Assembly: GCA_022457155.1 (NCBI GenBank)
Contig: JAJGOT010000137.1
Location: 554,501 to 618,500 of the forward strand
DNA length: 64,000 nucleotides
Reading direction: 5' to 3'
Origin: Cladopsammia gracilis
Taxonomy: Eukaryota > Cnidaria > Anthozoa > Scleractinia > Dendrophylliidae
The first letter of the stretch is position 1. Every line of letters starts with the position of its first letter. The position numbers and the translations under genes were made by a program. Below, one piece after another: positions 60,814 through 64,000 of the stretch. Below the pieces are notes generated by a model. That model saw only the letters and a program-made list of their open reading frames with translations. It ran no database searches and was not told the origin of the DNA.

Positions 60814-61269
60814 TTAGCATCACATTGCCTCTCTCTTCGAAGAAGTGATCTGACTCCAGGTGTATTTTTTTAATACAACGTTTAAAAAACACTTCATTAT
60901 TAAGCAAATGAATAAGTTATTTTACGAATTATTGTTAAACGGGAAAGGCAGTAGAATAAAACAAAACGTGAGATATAGAGGGTTTTTTTTTAATAAATCC
61001 CTCAAACGTTTATGGGGAAGGAAATATCTTGATAAGGAAAATAATGGAAAGTGGGATTTTTTTTTGTATCTAGAAGTCGAAAAAGGTGAAGGAAAATTAT
61101 CATTTTTATTATTTTTATTTATTTCATAGAGGAGATTTTTAATTACAAATAGCAAATGCAAAGCTTTACAATACATTGAAAATGAAACAAAAGAGAAATA
61201 ATAATTACGATACATATGCAATGAGTTATTTTACATTTTGACAACGGACTGTAAAAAAAAATTATTAAA

Positions 61270-61650
61270 AAGAAAGTACAATGTAGCTTTAAGGAATATA
61301 TATTAAGGGAGTTGCACTAGCATACACTTAGTTAAAGAAGTTTGGCCCATGCTTTTTTGAATTGCTCTAAGCGGTTAGATTTAAAATCTATGGAGCGTAG
61401 AATATCAATTTTTGTTTTTAAGAAGTAATAAAAGAGATTTGATGGATAAGCTGAAGACTAATGATCCTTTCTTCAAAGAAGTTTTGGAAACTTGGACGGA
61501 AGACTCTTGTACATCCATTGAACATCTCAACCCCTCTGGTAAAACTCGCTCTTTTAGTTAAAGATGAGGCGTAACTCCCTTTTCTACAAACAATAGTTTA
61601 ATAAAGGTATAACACTGGTTAATGATTTGCCCAGAAAAAGATTTTCAGAA
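61270..61650 (+). pseudogene. Possible LINE polymerase trace
   Basis: Broken frames near 61480-61620 include LFYKQ, a stop, FNKGITLVNDL, which recalls a conserved tract of some LINE polymerases. The evidence is one short motif only. Confidence 0.35.
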
Positions 61651-61850
61651 AATAGCTGTCACAAATCTCCTACATGGAGCCGACATAGTGTTCTACTACA
61701 GTAACTACCAGAATGCAAATCAATGACTCATTTGATGTCGATTACTTAGGGATTAGTAACCCCGGTCTCAGATCTCAGTTATCCCTCATTCAGATCCTCT
61801 AACAATGTGCCTTAAAGTAATGACTTAAAACCTGTACATTCTTTTTTTAG

Positions 61851-62267
61851 ATTTAATTCCAGCCCATGTCCAGGCTAGGGGCAAGAAAGCACTTGCAGCT
61901 TTCCACAGAGCTCTAAAAACTGGTGGTAGTACATACGATAAACGTGTCAAGGTTTTAGTCGTTGGTCAGGACCGTGTTGGCAAAACGAGCCTCTGTAAAT
62001 CTCTGAGAGGTGAAGAATTTAATGAAAATGAACCCAGTACTGACGGAGTGTACATGATCTCCCCTGTCAAAAATGCTGGGACAGAGGCCTGGAAAAATCC
62101 ACCTTCTCTTGAACACACAACTGTATTTGATCACAAGATTGCTGTAGAGGTCACTAGAGAGTTATTAAGCACATCTGCAGAACAACCAGCAAGGGAAGAA
62201 TCAAGTGAAAGTCCCACTGAAGATGTAATTGGGGACATTCAAGAGCCAACAATGACTAGGAAAAATG
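61851..62267 (+). CDS. Roc-type GTPase exon (P-loop)
   Basis: 417 bases between CTTTTTTTAG and AATG/GTAAGC, phase 1 to phase 1. It begins DLIPAHVQARGKKALAAFHR and reaches KVLVVGQDRVGKTSLCKSLR: a G-x4-GK-T/S P-loop after a hydrophobic strand. It continues GEEFNENEPSTDGVYM, with the threonine expected of a switch I. This combination is typical of Roc domains of ROCO proteins, notably the many cnidarian ones. The second half is acidic and serine-rich (LLSTSAEQPAREESSESPTE), likely an insert or linker. DxxG and NKxD motifs and the COR domain must lie in later exons beyond the window. Expected role: intracellular GTPase scaffold; function unknown. Confidence 0.8.
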
Positions 62268-62281
62268 GTAAGCTAAATTAA

Positions 62282-62444
62282 AGGCCCACCTTCACCCAAA
62301 AGACGTTGCGGTCGTTTGTTTTTGTTTTGAAATGCTGTATTGTTCATACACGTGATCTGATTGGTTGCACGCATTCAAGCATGAATTTCGTGCAGCACAG
62401 AAAGTGATCACGGCGCGCACAGCATTTTGGATGAAGGTGGGCTT
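62282..62444. mobile_element. 163-bp MITE, TTAA duplication
   Basis: AGGCCCACCTTCACCCAAAA at the left and TTTTGGATGAAGGTGGGCTT at the right; TTAA at 62278-62281 and 62445-62448. It sits 15 bases after the exon end, inside the intron. Confidence 0.8.
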
Positions 62445-62621
62445 TTAACATTCCTAGTTTATAAATTTAATACTCGCACTGACTGGCATGGTGTCATGAC
62501 AGCGATGTTACATATGTACATCATTCCCTTTTAGAGTCTGTAAGAAAAAGATAAAATATACTCTCTCTCTCCATTGAAATAAATTTATTTGTATGCTTTG
62601 TTTTTCTCAACTACGAAACAG

Positions 62622-62717
62622 AACACGCAATGCCATCAACAGCTGGTGAAACAAAAGACCTTGGCCGCCAGCACGCCCAACGTCAAGATTATCAGCAGAC
62701 AACCATGGCAGGAAATC
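62622..62717 (+). CDS. Downstream exon of the Roc-type gene
   Basis: 96 bases between TACGAAACAG and AATC/GTAAGT, phase 1 to phase 1, continuing the frame. It encodes EHAMPSTAGETKDLGRQHAQ, then RQDYQQTTMAGN. Low-complexity, hydrophilic; resembles a linker. Confidence 0.6.
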
Positions 62718-64000
62718 GTAAGTTGCAACTTCCTTTATATAGAACTTTATCTGCTTTAACCCTTTCACTGCTATAATCAAACCTTGTGTTCTGTAATTTG
62801 CTCCCGAATTTTGAGTCTATGAATTAAATCATATCCATGACCATTCAAATAGAAGTTATTCATTTGACAAATGAGTTACCCGTGTATACGGAAACGTACA
62901 TGACTTTTTTGTCAAGCAAGTGTCGCTTAATGTAAGCTTGTGTGCTGCGACATGCGGCCACAAAGATAGGATGTAAAAATAGTTAATGGGTTGGCTCTCG
63001 TATATTCTACGTAAAGTGTTCATTTGAAATGTTAAAACTAAAACAGGCCGATAGCCGTCATGAAGGCTCGAAAAAACACATGAACGAAGAGTGACCAATT
63101 TTCCACGAATATTTGACAAATTTTCCTTTTCGAGCGATCTACACGAGCAAATTTCAGATATGACAAATTTGACAAAGTAGAACAGCATTTTTCAAAGAAA
63201 AGTTTTAAATTTTCGTTTCAAATTTTCTCTTATACACGAGCAAAAATACTCTTATTTGTCAAAGGAAATTTATGTACGGAGTTAAATATATATTTTTTAC
63301 CGCTGTTATCTTTCTTTTCAGTACTTTGTGTTACATAATTTGATTTTTTATCTATATATTTTTGGACACTGTCAGTTAAAGGGTCAATAATTTTCAGTAT
63401 TTACTTAAAAACCGTTAAACTTATAGTTTTTCTTGAACTGAATTCGTCTGCAGCTAATGATACGTGCAACATGCGTGTGTGTGACTCGTTGTTAAAACTC
63501 GCTGTATACGGTGCAATAAGAGTGGGAATGAACCCTTCTAGGGGATGAAACATCGTGGAATTTTTGACAAACGTAACGGTAATTCAAAGGTTTATAACAG
63601 GAGTTAAACATAGGGCCACTGCCTTATTGGTACCTATTTTTGCGGGATTTTAACTTCGCAAAAAAAGAAGAGGAATTTTTCGCGAGATTTAAATTAAAGG
63701 AACTAAATTTCGCGACTATTTTTCAAATGCTGATCCTGCCTTGTCAACTTTCTTGCGTCTCGCGTCAAGTACCGAAGAAGAAGAGACTGTAAAGGAGACA
63801 GATGTTGATCCGCACTCAGAATCGATCCGAATCAAAATCGATCAGAATCGGCGCTACACATAGACATTTTTTGCAATAACAGAACCATATCAAAACTTAA
63901 ACCAGGTTTACATGTTCGTTTGTAAATGGTCGTTAAGTTAGTAAAAGCATTTTGTGATAGGGTATTAAAATTTCGTGTCGTTAATTTTCGCAGGAGCTTT
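62718..64000. other. Intron DNA to the window edge
   Basis: No further exon could be fixed. From about 63615 the sequence has GCGGGATTTTAACTTCGC and TTCGCGAGATTTAAATT units like the MITE at 50347-50913. The frame near 63725-63830 (LRLASSTEEEETVKETDVD) may be a transposon ORF trace; the other end would lie outside the window. Confidence 0.4.

Noticed and set aside
60860..61221. Lysine-rich frames on both strands
   Set aside because: AT-rich sequence with long A and T runs; no recognised motif and no splice support.

Overview
This is a stretch of animal nuclear DNA, not a bacterial one. Genes are split by GT/AG introns. The sequence is AT-rich and crowded with small inverted-repeat transposons and decayed LINE and Penelope-like retroelements. 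It also holds NLR-like and Roc-GTPase exons. Together these point to a cnidarian, most likely an anthozoan such as a stony coral. That assignment is inference from family resemblance, because no database search was possible.

Layout. 1-2029 holds a Penelope-like remnant and one copy of a 1.5 kb dispersed repeat. 2030-11849 is bounded by 32-bp perfect terminal inverted repeats and carries two convergent genes: a single-exon unknown ORF on + (2207-3358) and a seven-exon P-element/THAP9-like transposase on - (5943-11422). I read it as a large two-gene P-like transposon and consider it the main discovery candidate. 12.0-17.0 kb holds a palindromic satellite, a LINE 3' end and an integrase-like pseudogene cut by a 2.2 kb transposon; removing that insert together with one target copy restores the frame. 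17.0-28.6 kb is three copies of one unit (TATA-like box, conserved splice donor), hit by further transposons. 28.8-34.1 kb is LINE debris split by a 2.1 kb element with a 10-bp target duplication.

34.7-64 kb appears to be one or two host genes with large, transposon-filled introns. They comprise a possible 5' non-coding exon (34736), a start-codon exon (44581), a large exon with an NLR-type C-terminal region and leucine-rich repeats (46623-47871), and four exons leading into a Roc-type GTPase domain (53500, 57078, 61851, 62622). The junctions from the LRR exon onward are in phase, so an NLR/LRR-Roc protein is possible but unproven.

Boundaries of many mobile elements could be fixed to the base. 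Target duplications are visible, or a second uninterrupted copy of the target lies elsewhere in the window. One family (GAGGGTC termini, 6-bp duplications) is present three times.
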